Assembly: GCF_001643375.1 (NCBI RefSeq)
Contig: NZ_LSHB01000021.1
Coordinates: forward strand, 19,922 to 83,921
Length of the DNA stretch: 64,000 nucleotides
Source: Chryseobacterium sp. FP211-J200
GTDB taxonomy: Bacteria > Bacteroidota > Bacteroidia > Flavobacteriales > Weeksellaceae
Direction of reading: 5' to 3'
Positions 55,392 to 64,000 of this stretch are shown here, in pieces. Position numbers and translations under genes: made by a program. Below the pieces are notes generated by a model. The model was not told the origin of the DNA. It made no database searches and saw nothing but the letters and a program-made list of their open reading frames with translations. Position 1 is the stretch's first letter. Each line of letters starts with the position of its first letter.

Positions 55392-55433
55392 CTTTAATAG
55401 GTTTTAATATGTATTAATTGAATTCTATTAAAG
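55392..55433. repeat. Inverted repeat upstream of the integrase gene
   Basis: CTTTAATAG (55392-55400) and CTATTAAAG (55425-55433) are exact complements 24 bases apart, 40 bases before the integrase ATG. Possible operator or integrase-binding site. Confidence 0.5.
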
Positions 55434-55473
55434 GTTAGCCCCCCTTTCAGCCCCCTATTAAAAAGTAGTTAAA

Positions 55474-56721
55474 ATGAGATATTATTTTGAATTGAGAAAA
55501 GATAAAATCAATCTAAACGGATTGATTCCAATGCGTTTAATAGTTAAAAATGGCAATCATAGAATAAGAAAAAACTTAGCCACTAAAACGTTACTTGATG
55601 ATTGGAATAATGAGTTGCAAATTATTATAAATCACAAGGGAAATCCATTTTATGAAGATTATGAAATTTTCAACGAAATTATAGCTAGCGAAGAGAAGAA
55701 GGTTGAAAAAATATTTTCTTTTTTCAAATATAATGAATTGTCATTTACTGAAGCATTATTAAATGAAAAGTATGAAGGTAATGATGTTAAAGTGGCTATA
55801 GGATTTTTCGATGCGTTTGATGAATATATCCGAGTTTCCAGACTGACAAAAACAAAGGGAACAATCACAAAATATGGCTCTGTGAAAAATTTCCTGATCG
55901 CATTTGAAAAGTATACAAAATTCGAATTGAGACTGGATAATATTGATTATCAATTTGAGGAAATTTTTATGGACTATTGCTATAATGAAAGACAAACATT
56001 GAATAACTACTATGCTAAAATTGTCAAAACATTAAAGGCATTTTTAAATTGGGCTTTCGAAAGAGGATATCACAGTTCATTGAAGTTTAAAAAATTAGCG
56101 GCTAAAGAAGACGAAATTGAAGTTGTTTATCTCACTGCAGAAGAGCTGATGCTACTTTATAACCATAAGTTTGACAATGCTTCTATGGAAAGAGCAAAGG
56201 ATATGTATTGCCTGCTGGCTTTAACCGGACAGAGACATTCTGACATTTACGACTTAAATGATGTTTCGGTATCTGGCGACTATTTAACTTTTGCAGTTAA
56301 AAAAACTAAGACAGTACAGCATCAGGTATTCTTAACAGAATTAGCTAAAAGACTAATTGCAAAATATGAGGATACAATTTATTACCCCATCCCAAGGATA
56401 TCTTCACAGAAATTAAATGAAGCGATTCAAAAATGTTGTGAAGAAATTGGTCTTACCGAGGAAGTTCAATTAACACGTTATTGTGGCTCAAAAAGATTTG
56501 ACGAAACATTTAGAAAATGTGATATAATTACAAGTCATACTGGCAGGAAAACGTTTATTACTAATAGTTTGTTTCTAGATATTCCCGAAAGGATTGTTAA
56601 AGCACAGACCAACTCCAAGGACGAGAAAAGTTTTAGAAGATATGTTAAAATATCAGAGCAACATCATAAGCGGGAGCTTGATAAATGGAATGTATTAGCT
56701 ATAGATGACAATAAAAATTAA
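55474..56721 (+). CDS. Tyrosine recombinase/integrase
   Basis: A 415-residue phage-type integrase. N-terminal arm-binding domain (YYFELRKDKINLNGLIPMRL), SAM-like core-binding domain (about 110-210) and catalytic domain with ALTGQRHSDIYDL (Arg I), KTKTVQHQVFLT (Lys), ITSHTGRKTFITNSL (His-x-x-Arg) and the nucleophile in SFRRYVKISEQHHK. All catalytic residues are present. It likely drives integration at the tRNA-end site 160 bases upstream. Confidence 0.92.
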   Translation: MRYYFELRKDKINLNGLIPMRLIVKNGNHRIRKNLATKTLLDDWNNELQIIINHKGNPFYEDYEIFNEIIASEEKKVEKIFSFFKYNELSFTEALLNEKYEGNDVKVAIGFFDAFDEYIRVSRLTKTKGTITKYGSVKNFLIAFEKYTKFELRLDNIDYQFEEIFMDYCYNERQTLNNYYAKIVKTLKAFLNWAFERGYHSSLKFKKLAAKEDEIEVVYLTAEELMLLYNHKFDNASMERAKDMYCLLALTGQRHSDIYDLNDVSVSGDYLTFAVKKTKTVQHQVFLTELAKRLIAKYEDTIYYPIPRISSQKLNEAIQKCCEEIGLTEEVQLTRYCGSKRFDETFRKCDIITSHTGRKTFITNSLFLDIPERIVKAQTNSKDEKSFRRYVKISEQHHKRELDKWNVLAIDDNKN

Positions 56722-56920
56722 AACATTTTCAAAATTAAATGGGTACCATAGAACAAAAACAAGTGAAAAAATGATAGCATAAATATCTGGAGAGATATGT
56801 GTCAGAGATATGTTCAGTTTATTCCATAATGGCCAAAGTCAGACAAACCAAGTAAATAAAAGTCATCATTAAATTATTCTATTTCTTAATGTGAATTTTG
56901 AATCTAATAAAAATAAAAAA

Positions 56921-57202
56921 ATGGCTAAATTCATCAAAGACGGTTTACAGTCAAAGTCTGAAAAAGAACTGCAAATTGAGGTATCAAATGATGATATCCT
57001 ATCCCCCTACTATTACCCACCGCCAGAAGATCAAATGCGTCAACGGGAAGTTGCAGAAATGTTTAGCACGACAGTTCAAACAATCATTAACTGGTCTTCT
57101 TCTGGCAAAATTCCTACATTCAGGATTGGTAAAGTTCCAATTTACTCCCGTAAACTTCTTATTTATATTGCCAGAAACAATCGTAATCTTTTAAAATCGT
57201 AA
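56921..57202 (+). CDS. Helix-turn-helix (MerR/excisionase-like) DNA-binding protein
   Basis: A 93-residue protein whose C-terminal half is a winged helix: QREVAEMFSTTVQTIINWSSSGKIPTFRIGKVPIYSRKLL. It follows the integrase at 200 bases and is the likely excision or regulatory partner. ATG 56921 is preferred; a GTG at 56891 would add ten residues. Confidence 0.78.
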   Translation: MAKFIKDGLQSKSEKELQIEVSNDDILSPYYYPPPEDQMRQREVAEMFSTTVQTIINWSSSGKIPTFRIGKVPIYSRKLLIYIARNNRNLLKS

Positions 57203-57597
57203 AAGATTTGTTATTTGTTCACTGACATTCCAACTGATCTAGATAAACAATTAATTCGCTCATCATATTTCCGCCGGCAAATAAGGTTAGCCACTTTTGA
57301 TATTATCACGCTTCTGCATGTTTACTTAGTAGATGTCCGATTCAAATATAATCATCTAGCTGCGTTAGATACAAATTATATCTGGGTCAATATGGGTAAT
57401 TATTGACCGGAAGTATTTTTTCACTATTAATTATGAAAAATGATTGTGACTTTGAGGTTTTTGGAATATTTAATTTTGCTGAATAAATAGATTCTAGTTT
57501 TACCAAAAAGTAAATCATTTTATACAATGAAATCTGAAAGGGTTTTTGTATTCAAAAAACTTTTCCCAACCTTATAATTTAAAGAAATAAAAAGTAA

Positions 57598-59040
57598 TTA
57601 ATCTTTGATAATTTTTTTACTACTACTATCTCCAGATTTTGTAGTGCTAGTAATTATATAAATTCCCTTTTTAAGATCCGCAATATCAACCGATTTCCCG
57701 GAAGCAAAATTTTGTTTTACAACTTTCCCCGAAACATCTGTTATTTTGATATTGGAAACTTCTTCCGAAAAATTGAGAATGCTATTGACCGGATTTGGAT
57801 AAACGCTCAGACTTTTATTCTTATTTGTGAAATCGTTTGCTGCGAGATTTAATATGCATGCCGGATCAAAAGAATCTCCTGAAATATTCCAACCTTTTCC
57901 AATTACCAACTCTGTTCTATGTGTTAGCCCGGCAGGTCCGTATTTTACATCCTGTGCTGACATTATAATATTGTTAGGTGTAATGTTATTCTCTGCCCAG
58001 CCTTTTAAAGTCCTACTATAATTTTCACAACTCATTCCAGAGCTTGTGAATAGGTTTGTTAAATCCACGCCAATTTTCAGGGGCCACTTTCCTATGTTTT
58101 GATCAAATGCTTTTGCGTCACGAAACATAACCAACATACTTGTTACATTAGATGTGTTCCAGTTTCCGATATCGTGGTTGAATGCCAATGCATTTGAAAA
58201 CATACCATACATAGTAGTCACTTTTCCGGTGTTCCAATTCCCCATAATTTGGTTATAAGCTGTTGCACCCGAAAACATAGCTTGCATATCGGTAACATTT
58301 GATGTGTTCCAAGCTCCGATGTTTTGGTTAAAGCTTTTTGCATTACCAAACATTTGCAGCATACTGGTTACCTTCCCTGTATTCCAACTTCCTATATTTT
58401 TGTTGAAGACATATGCATTGACAAACATAGTAGCCATATTAGTAACGTTATGTGTGTCCCAATTTCCAATATCTTGGTTGAATGATATCGCATCGCGAAA
58501 CATACCATACATATTACTGACACTTCCAGTATTCCAGCTATTGGCACTTGGGATTGTAGTTAAACTCTCGCAAAAATAAAACATGTGATACATATTTGTT
58601 ACGTTTGAAAAATCCGGAATATCTGTAGCGGTAATTTTTAAATTTTTACACTCATAAAACAAATAGCTCAAATCTGGAATCCATGACACCGTTCCCCATT
58701 GTTGGAGTTCTGTCAACTTGTTACGGAAATTACTACTTGGCGACAAAAAGTTAAATTAGAACATAGCAATAGGCGAAATTTTTACAATATATTCCCCTAC
58801 CGAAGGAAAAGTAATTATTTTTGACGTAAATGTTCCCAAACTCCCTCCGTTTCCATTACCCATTATAGATGCGTCGCCAACTTTTGTATAAGTATAGTTA
58901 TATGATCCGAATACAGGAATCATTATCTGTGTGGAACCATCGTTGTTAATATTAGTGTTCCATTTGGTAATTATAGGGCTTTCTGCTTTCAACAATATAG
59001 CAAAGATTAGCAGTAAGCCAAAAAGAATCGTTTTTTTCAT
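57598..59040 (-). pseudogene. BspA-like surface protein with T9SS tail, interrupted by an in-frame TAA
   Basis: Two stretches in one frame: 58756-59040 (signal peptide MKKTILFGLLLIFAILLKAE, start of the mature protein) and 57598-58746 (DUF285/BspA-type repeats of about 25 residues, each like FNQDIGNWNTSNVTSMLVMF, six or more copies; then a T9SS type A domain SVYPNPVNSILNFSEEVSN ... DLKKGIYIITSTT). The only break is TAA at 58756-58758 (IAMF-stop-FNFLSPSSN). Intact proteins of this type are displayed on the surface and may bind host or surface ligands. A single base change or error explains the split. Confidence 0.85.
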
Positions 59041-59589
59041 AATTATAAGTTTTTTGTTGATAAAGAAAAATTAAAAGTTTTTAGTGGAAAGTCAAAAAAT
59101 AAACAATGGCTAATATTCTGAAAATCAAAGTTACACCAAACTATTCTTATCCGCATAATCAGGTTCTCGAAATATAAGCCATGATTGCGAATGCCCGAAA
59201 TTACTCATATAAAACTGAAAAATGAAGCAGAACAATATTCTTAAAACTACATCTATGGAAGAGAATATCCAAAGTTCGCCACAAATTCCGATACAGAACT
59301 TAAGAGTTGCCTGTTTATTAAGTCTATAATAAATCAAAGACAAGTGAAGGACAAATGATCTCAAAACCCTAATAACTGCCTAAAAACTAATCAAATATGA
59401 CTAAATAAACTAATAAAAAATTAAGTTTTTCTTTAGTTTATTTTTAGGCATCTTGTAAGGCTGATATTTTTGTAAATATCTATTGAAAATGTTTATGATA
59501 AAATTGAGCATATATTCTTAAAATCTCTGTAATAGATATACTAATTTAGCGTCCAGTAGGAGTTAAGCATAAAACATTAATTTTTACCT
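59041..59589. other. Gap, no sound gene
   Basis: About 550 AT-rich bases. A 77-residue minus-strand frame at 59131-59364 is aromatic-rich without coding character and was not called. The right part leads into an IS3-type remnant. Confidence 0.4.
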
Positions 59590-59770
59590 ATGAAACTAGA
59601 GCGAAAAATCTACTATCCTGCTTTTAAGGCCAAAGCCCGTTAAATTGAGCAACGAGCGAATTAGTATCTCAGAACTCGCACGTGAACTAAGAACGCAGTC
59701 ACATTACTTATAAATGGCGCAAAGAATACAAAGAATTTGGGGAAGGCAGCTTCCCGGGAATGGAAATTTA
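59590..59770 (+). pseudogene. IS3-family orfA (transposase HTH) remnant
   Basis: From ATG 59590 the frames read MKLERKIYYPAFKAKAR, then after small disruptions ISISELARELRTQ, then YKWRKEYKEFGEGSFPGNGN. This is the N-terminal helix-turn-helix of an IS3/IS150-type OrfA. At least two frame breaks, no orfB and no terminal repeats were found. Confidence 0.7.
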
Positions 59771-60358
59771 AAACTAAATTCTACTTCAATTTTAAATCTT
59801 CAATATCGATATTAGTAGAAAACTTTATCGTAAAAATATAGGATCTATGAAAGGTTCAAGCTGATCAGCTCTTGCTACCAACTATTCGATAATTTATATT
59901 TCAAATAGGAAAATCACTAAATTATATCGTTTTGTTTTGCTATTATGCATTTAATAACATTCATTGCTTCGTTATATAAAGTTACCTACTGCTTTTTAGC
60001 AAGGTTTTGACGGCCCTGAATATGAGCTGGATATTTTTTCACAATCTTGAGGTATCAATTCGACAACTTGTTGGATTTCTATTAGGTTGACAAAATTCAA
60101 AATAATGTATATCTAATCTCTGTTCTTAAATTTTATTTTCTTAATTATTTTCTCTAATTTTTAGTGATGGAGCTTTCCAATATCCATACAAATTAAATTT
60201 TCACTTTTTACAATATATAATCGGCAAATCTAAATGTAAATAATCGTAAAACAAAATGTGAAGAAAAAAGACACAACACACTACTAAATTTTAGGAATAA
60301 AACAGTTTTAAAAGCCATTTAAATCATCTGTAAAATGCTTTTAAAACTGTTTTTAACA
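59771..60358. other. Gap before the prophage tail genes, nothing clear
   Basis: Almost 600 AT-rich bases with short ORFs only. No terminator hairpin is convincing. It may include the prophage or element boundary. Confidence 0.4.
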
Positions 60359-62308
60359 TTATACTCCAGCAGTTATTGCCGTTCCAGTAAGTCTTAATAA
60401 TTCATCCAACAACTCTTGTCCCACTTTCTTTGTTGCATCGGAACTTGATCCTACATATTGTTTGATGCCATTCATTTCTTTAACCTGAATTGTGATGTAA
60501 TTATGCTTTGTTCCACCAGTTGCAATTGAATCAGATGTTTTTTTAGCTTCTTTTCCTGCTTTACCAGATCCGCCACCGCCACCAGCTCCGCCAGTTCCAA
60601 CTGCTCCAGGAATACCCACAGGCGTTGCGATACCGTTCGTAGGATTCGTTAAATCTATTTTTTTTAACCCTTTAGTATATGAAGTTGAATTTTTATCTCC
60701 AAGTGTCATAGCTCCATCCCAGCCATTTGTAAATTGATTATACGATTTTTTCGCTGTATTAGCTCCCGTTAAATCTTGCGTTGCTTTCATTCCAATTTCC
60801 CAAGCTTTTTGCCAATCACCTTTAAAGAAAGCCATTAGAGTTGCACCAATACCTGTAATACCAGAAACCATATCTTTTATTCTATTGACTACAAAATCTT
60901 TTATAACAGTTCCAAATAATTTTAAACCTTCCCAGCCTTTGAAAATTACTTTCCTAAATCCTTCAAATTTATTCCAGCAAACGACTACTGTGGCTGAAAG
61001 TGCTGCGACTCCTGCAATTACTAATCCTATTGGATTTGCAGTCATTGCAGCATTCCACAACCATTGCGCACCAGTAACGATGTTTGTCCAAAGTGCTTGC
61101 ATCTTTTGAGCGCTTGTTAGAAATCGAATAGCACTTGCAACACCAGTGTAGAGAGGTGCTAATCCGGCTACCATTGTAGCGGTTTCACTGATAACAGTTG
61201 CATAGCCCATCATCCCGTTGGTTGCATTGAAAAGCGACATTTTGAAATCATCCACTTGCGCCTGCAATCTTGCATTTTTTTCAGCCGGCGCTTCCATTAC
61301 AATGGCTGCCTGCTCACAAGCTGTTTTAGTTCCTTTTACAGCATTCGTCAATCTATCAACTTCTGATATTTGCGAGATAAGAGCCATCGCAGCATTTGAA
61401 TTTTCTTTTCCAAATGTCGCAGACATTAAAGCGGAATCACTTAGAAGTGATTTTAAAATATTTAGCCCTTGTGATAAAGATTTTGTCGGATCGTTAAGGG
61501 AACTAATATTAATATGAAGTTTTGCAAATTCCTCTTGAACTGTTTTAGGTAAAAAACGCCCCTGCCCTAATGTTGCTAGTACATTTCGCAAAGCAATTCC
61601 GCCTTCACTTCCTTTTTTTCCAGCCTTATCAAGAACTTGAATTGCAGCATTGGTTTCTTCAAAGGAGACATTCGCAGATTTTGCCGCCATCCCTGTTTGT
61701 TCAAGAGCTTGTTTGATCTGTGGAAGCTCCGCTGAACCCTGACCAGCTGCTGCTGCCATAGTATTCATCATTGCTGCCATAACTTGTGATGCTTTTATAA
61801 GATTATCTAATGATATTCCGTACTGATTCATTGCTGTGGTTAAAACTTCTGTTGCAGATGCAGTATTACCACCCATAAGTTTCGATGTATAGCCTACAGT
61901 GTCACCCATTGATTTGAGAGCCTGAGGGACTTTCGCAATCTCTGGTGAAAGTTGACCTAATAGAAGCTTGTAGGATTCTATCCCATTTGCTGCTGAACCT
62001 CCAAAGGTTTTTGCAGATGATCTCGCATAACCCTCAATTTCTTTTAGTTTTTGCCCAGCCACACCTGTCATTGCCTGTAAATCTTTCATAGATGATGATA
62101 GGGTTAAACCTGGTGCATTAACACTGTTTATAGCGTCTGAAACCCTGTTTACTTGATCGATAACAGCGGTAAGTCTAATAGTAGAAATTTGACTTTGGAT
62201 ACTTTTGATCATGTCCGTTGTCTTCTGTTGAACGGAATTTACAGATGCAAGTATTTTCTGTTGTCCTTGCATCTGTAATACAATATTATATAATAAATCG
62301 TTTGCCAT
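60359..62308 (-). CDS. Phage tail tape-measure protein
   Basis: A 649-residue protein. The N-terminal half carries the phage tape-measure TP901-like core (MKDLQAMTGVAGQKLKEIEGYARSSAKTF, GVSFEE-type NVSFEETNAAIQVLDKAGKKGSEGGIALRNVL), followed by hydrophobic segments (NPIGLVIAGVAALSATVVV), a Gly-rich linker (GTGGAGGGGGSGKAG) and a small C-terminal domain. It sets tail length and helps DNA ejection. Short for a tape measure, so the tail may be small or the protein trimmed, but the frame is intact. Confidence 0.9.
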   Translation of the reverse strand: MANDLLYNIVLQMQGQQKILASVNSVQQKTTDMIKSIQSQISTIRLTAVIDQVNRVSDAINSVNAPGLTLSSSMKDLQAMTGVAGQKLKEIEGYARSSAKTFGGSAANGIESYKLLLGQLSPEIAKVPQALKSMGDTVGYTSKLMGGNTASATEVLTTAMNQYGISLDNLIKASQVMAAMMNTMAAAAGQGSAELPQIKQALEQTGMAAKSANVSFEETNAAIQVLDKAGKKGSEGGIALRNVLATLGQGRFLPKTVQEEFAKLHINISSLNDPTKSLSQGLNILKSLLSDSALMSATFGKENSNAAMALISQISEVDRLTNAVKGTKTACEQAAIVMEAPAEKNARLQAQVDDFKMSLFNATNGMMGYATVISETATMVAGLAPLYTGVASAIRFLTSAQKMQALWTNIVTGAQWLWNAAMTANPIGLVIAGVAALSATVVVCWNKFEGFRKVIFKGWEGLKLFGTVIKDFVVNRIKDMVSGITGIGATLMAFFKGDWQKAWEIGMKATQDLTGANTAKKSYNQFTNGWDGAMTLGDKNSTSYTKGLKKIDLTNPTNGIATPVGIPGAVGTGGAGGGGGSGKAGKEAKKTSDSIATGGTKHNYITIQVKEMNGIKQYVGSSSDATKKVGQELLDELLRLTGTAITAGV

Positions 62309-62359
62309 GGTTTGTTTTTATTTGTTTTGCTTTGAATTCTAAGATTCATAGCAATTGAG

Positions 62360-62593
62360 CTATTTTAAAATAAGATCAGAGTAAAAATACTCATCCTTAA
62401 TATTAGTACTATCATTTATAGAAATTAACTTACCTCTACTATCTGCAATTTCTAGTAATTCGTAAAATTGTTTAATTTCATTATTGGCTGATAAATGAAA
62501 AAATAAAGTTGATAGTAATTGAGCATAATTATCTGCATCACTTCCGGAATAATCTCTGATGCTTAATTTCTGAAATAATTCATTTCCTGTCAT
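62360..62593 (-). CDS. Small phage protein, possible tail-assembly protein
   Basis: A 77-residue acidic helical protein (MTGNELFQKLSIRDYSGSDADNYAQLLSTLFFHL). It lies directly before the tape-measure gene, the usual place of tail-assembly chaperones, and its ATG overlaps the stop of the upstream decayed frame. No family recognised. Confidence 0.55.
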   Translation of the reverse strand: MTGNELFQKLSIRDYSGSDADNYAQLLSTLFFHLSANNEIKQFYELLEIADSRGKLISINDSTNIKDEYFYSDLILK

Positions 62594-62790
62594 TAGTCAA
62601 TCTTTTGAAGTTCTCTGTCAATTGGAGTATTTAGAATAGTGTTTAAAGTTGTTCTGCTGATCGGATAAACTGGAAAAATGTATTTGCGTAAACAACTGTA
62701 TCTGGAATATCTTCGGTCTTATGTTTTAGATACAGATCTCTTATGTTTTTATACCGGAATAAAGTATTTTTCTGCATTTAAAAATGGCTA
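62593..62790 (-). pseudogene. Phage gene remnant, frameshifted
   Basis: The minus strand reads YKNIRDLYLKHKTEDIPDTV and VVYA, then in the next frame YIFPVYPISRTTLNTILNTP and IDRELQKID with a stop that overlaps the following ATG (TAATG). The coupling shows it was the upstream partner of the 77-residue gene. Only about 60 residues remain and no start was found. Confidence 0.55.
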
Positions 62791-62823
62791 TTAGTTTTTG
62801 TAAATATCTGAAAATAAAATCAA

Positions 62824-62831
62824 TATATTTG
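62824..62831 (+). promoter_or_regulatory. -7 box of the opposite-strand small ORFs in the prophage
   Basis: TATATTTG, six bases before ATG 62838. Orientation is opposite to the phage tail genes, so these ORFs have their own promoter. Confidence 0.5.
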
Positions 62832-62837
62832 CTAAAT

Positions 62838-63068
62838 ATGAGCAATGAAAATAATTTTAAGGGGATTGATATTTCAAAAATTACCCAAAATGATTTAATA
62901 TCTGCTTTTCCGGAATTCTTACCTCTTTTAGTTTCTACTACGGAAAATTGTGATGATGATTAATTACGAGTGATTGAAGTTTTGACATTCTCGGAACATT
63001 ATAATATTTCAGAACTTACCACAAAAATTAGTGAATTTTATCAAAATAGTTATCCGGAATTATTCTAA
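62838..63068 (+). pseudogene. Small ORF with an in-frame TAA, candidate prophage moron gene 1
   Basis: From ATG 62838 the frame encodes 41 residues (MSNENNFKGIDISKITQND ... STTENCDDD) and stops at TAA 62961-62963, then stays open for 34 more residues (LRVIEVLTFSEHYNISELTT ...) to TAA 63066-63068. Either it is a 41-residue peptide or a 76-residue protein with one nonsense mutation. No family recognised. It is followed at eight bases by a second small gene. Confidence 0.5.
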
Positions 63069-63076
63069 GAAAAAGT

Positions 63077-63262
63077 ATGCTAGAGAACATTTATATATCA
63101 GATCGATTTTTCACCATTCAAGAATTAGAAAAATTTGAGTATAAGATTTCAAGTATAGCTTATTCATCGTCAGCTGGAGAAATTGATTTTTCTAGTGAAA
63201 ATGAAAAAACCTTTTTACTAGAAAAAGGTTATCCAAAAATATTAGCTCGGTTTTTCGCCTAA
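63077..63262 (+). CDS. Small protein of unknown function, candidate prophage moron gene 2
   Basis: A 61-residue acidic protein (MLENIYISDRFFTIQELEKF ... KGYPKILARFFA) with no signal or membrane helix. It is transcribed against the phage genes from the promoter at 62824 and meets the convergent phage gene end to end at 63262/63263. Confidence 0.5.
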   Translation: MLENIYISDRFFTIQELEKFEYKISSIAYSSSAGEIDFSSENEKTFLLEKGYPKILARFFA

Positions 63263-63859
63263 TTAATCCTTTAAGATTGCACCCTCATTCTTACAATCTG
63301 CAATTAACTTATTTAGAAAATAGTATATCGTTCTTTTTGACTCCAAAACTGTTATGTTATTCTTTTTTGAAAGTGTATAGAATCCCGGAGCAAAAGCAGC
63401 TGCATAATCTTTAAAAACATCAAGGTTCTGCGTTCCTTTGTATTCAATAAAAAAGTTTCTCAAGCTTAGTACTGTTAAAAGGTTAACCCTGTACTTAAAA
63501 GCATTCCTTAAATTGACCATTTTATCGTGACGGCAATAGTAATTTATCACATTTATAATATCCGTTTCGGTTGGTGGCTCTACTATAGATAATTTGGTTT
63601 GATATTCTAGATTTGATAGGTTATAATTCTTCTTGTTTCCGTCCTTAAAAATAATATGACCGTTTCTAATCGGAATCTTTTTAAATGTCTCTAGCATCAA
63701 CTTTGCCAAATTTATGGGTTTATCTTTATACGTAAAGTACCCACGTTTACCCACTTTAAAAATTTTATTTGTTCTAATATTTGTTACCGTTCCTAATCGG
63801 TCAATATTAATATCAGGAATACTTGTATTACTCTTCATTTTATTTTTTGCTTTTTTCAT
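63263..63859 (-). CDS. Phage protein with HNH-like N-terminal region
   Basis: A 198-residue basic protein. Residues about 15-90 (NIDRLGTVTNIRTNKIFKVG, INLAKLMLETFKKIPIRNGH, IIFKDGNKKNYNLSNLEYQT) resemble the DNA-binding and final HNH strand region of phage homing-type nucleases, where N..NLxxxT follows the last His. The classical catalytic HNH triad is not complete, so nuclease activity is doubtful. Start 63859 overlaps the upstream gene; ATG 63838 is an alternative. Confidence 0.6.
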   Translation of the reverse strand: MKKAKNKMKSNTSIPDINIDRLGTVTNIRTNKIFKVGKRGYFTYKDKPINLAKLMLETFKKIPIRNGHIIFKDGNKKNYNLSNLEYQTKLSIVEPPTETDIINVINYYCRHDKMVNLRNAFKYRVNLLTVLSLRNFFIEYKGTQNLDVFKDYAAAFAPGFYTLSKKNNITVLESKRTIYYFLNKLIADCKNEGAILKD

Positions 63860-64000
63860 CTATGCTTAATTTAATACCAGGTGTAATTGTTCTACGTCCA
63901 CCAGCTTCAGAAAATGATGTAGTAACTGAATCCACATTATAAACCCCATCCTTTTCCGGAAAATCTTCATCGTTTATAATAATAACCCGTAGTGCATTAT
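63840..64000 (-). CDS. Phage structural protein, N-terminal part outside window
   Basis: The frame enters from the right edge and ends at TAA 63840-63842. The visible 53 residues (RVIIINDEDFPEKDGVYNVD and SVTTSFSEAGGRRTITPGIK) have the style of the C-terminus of phage tail/baseplate proteins that end in a short beta tail. Overlaps the next gene by 20 bases. Confidence 0.6.
   Translation of the reverse strand, partial: NALRVIIINDEDFPEKDGVYNVDSVTTSFSEAGGRRTITPGIKLSIDEKSKK

Noticed and set aside
59131..59364. 77-residue aromatic-rich minus-strand ORF
   Set aside because: No motif, no promoter and composition unlike neighbouring genes.

Overview
The window looks like a chromosome segment of a Flavobacteriia member, probably Weeksellaceae (Chryseobacterium-like). 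This rests on AT-rich DNA, type IX secretion sorting tails, TonB receptors with SusC-like plugs, a Bacteroidetes-type VgrG/Hcp set, and many -7 boxes of the Bacteroidetes form TAnnTTTG placed close to ATG codons. The taxon is inferred from gene families, not from a marker gene.

Layout. 1-3.5 kb: a partial secreted FISUMP-type protein and a PAS-rich histidine kinase. 3.9-6.9 kb: a TPP riboswitch controlling thiM-thiE-thiD-tenA, a thiamin salvage operon. 7.2-9.7 kb: a frameshifted CDF transporter, a chimeric scar (T9SS tail against a racemase fragment) and an AraC regulator. 10-15.6 kb: a small secreted protein, a sortilin-like T9SS protein and a TonB receptor. 16.1-22.8 kb: a minus-strand operon for non-phosphorylative L-fucose catabolism whose two ends are broken (permease with an in-frame TGA, first dehydrogenase cut and fused to a P-type ATPase fragment). 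23.9-27.8 kb: TonB receptor plus beta-propeller phytase. 28-32.9 kb: PAP2 phosphatase, haem-binding protein and a CusB/CusA-TolC metal efflux locus with a large internal deletion. 33.2-38.3 kb: DsrE, two TlpA-type thioredoxins, rhodanese-thioredoxin, thioredoxin, membrane protein and an MBL-rhodanese protein, a thiol/persulfide group. 38.3-39.3 kb: an intact IS982-type element.

40-42.5 kb: MsrAB, an RclC-like membrane protein, an anti-sigma factor and an ECF sigma factor, an oxidant-repair module. 42.6-45.4 kb: an RND adaptor cut by an IS5-type remnant, and its TolC partner. 45.5-47 kb: OsmC, rhodanese and a Crp/Fnr regulator. 47.3-52.5 kb: a scar with a tRNA fragment and decayed integrase, then a T6SS-iii style island (Hcp, two truncated VgrG copies, a papain-like candidate effector, small candidate immunity proteins). 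52.9-54.4 kb: aspartate kinase with a structured leader, short leader ORF and terminator. 54.9-57.2 kb: a tyrosine integrase and two HTH proteins beside a tRNA-3'-end repeat. 57.6-59.8 kb: a broken BspA-like surface protein and an IS3 remnant. 60.4-64 kb: prophage tail genes with two small opposite-strand ORFs.

The most striking property is the density of broken genes: single-base frameshifts, in-frame stops and chimeric joins occur throughout, while core genes (thi, lysC, msrAB, sulfur genes) are intact. This may be real decay around mobile elements or partly assembly error; read mapping would decide.
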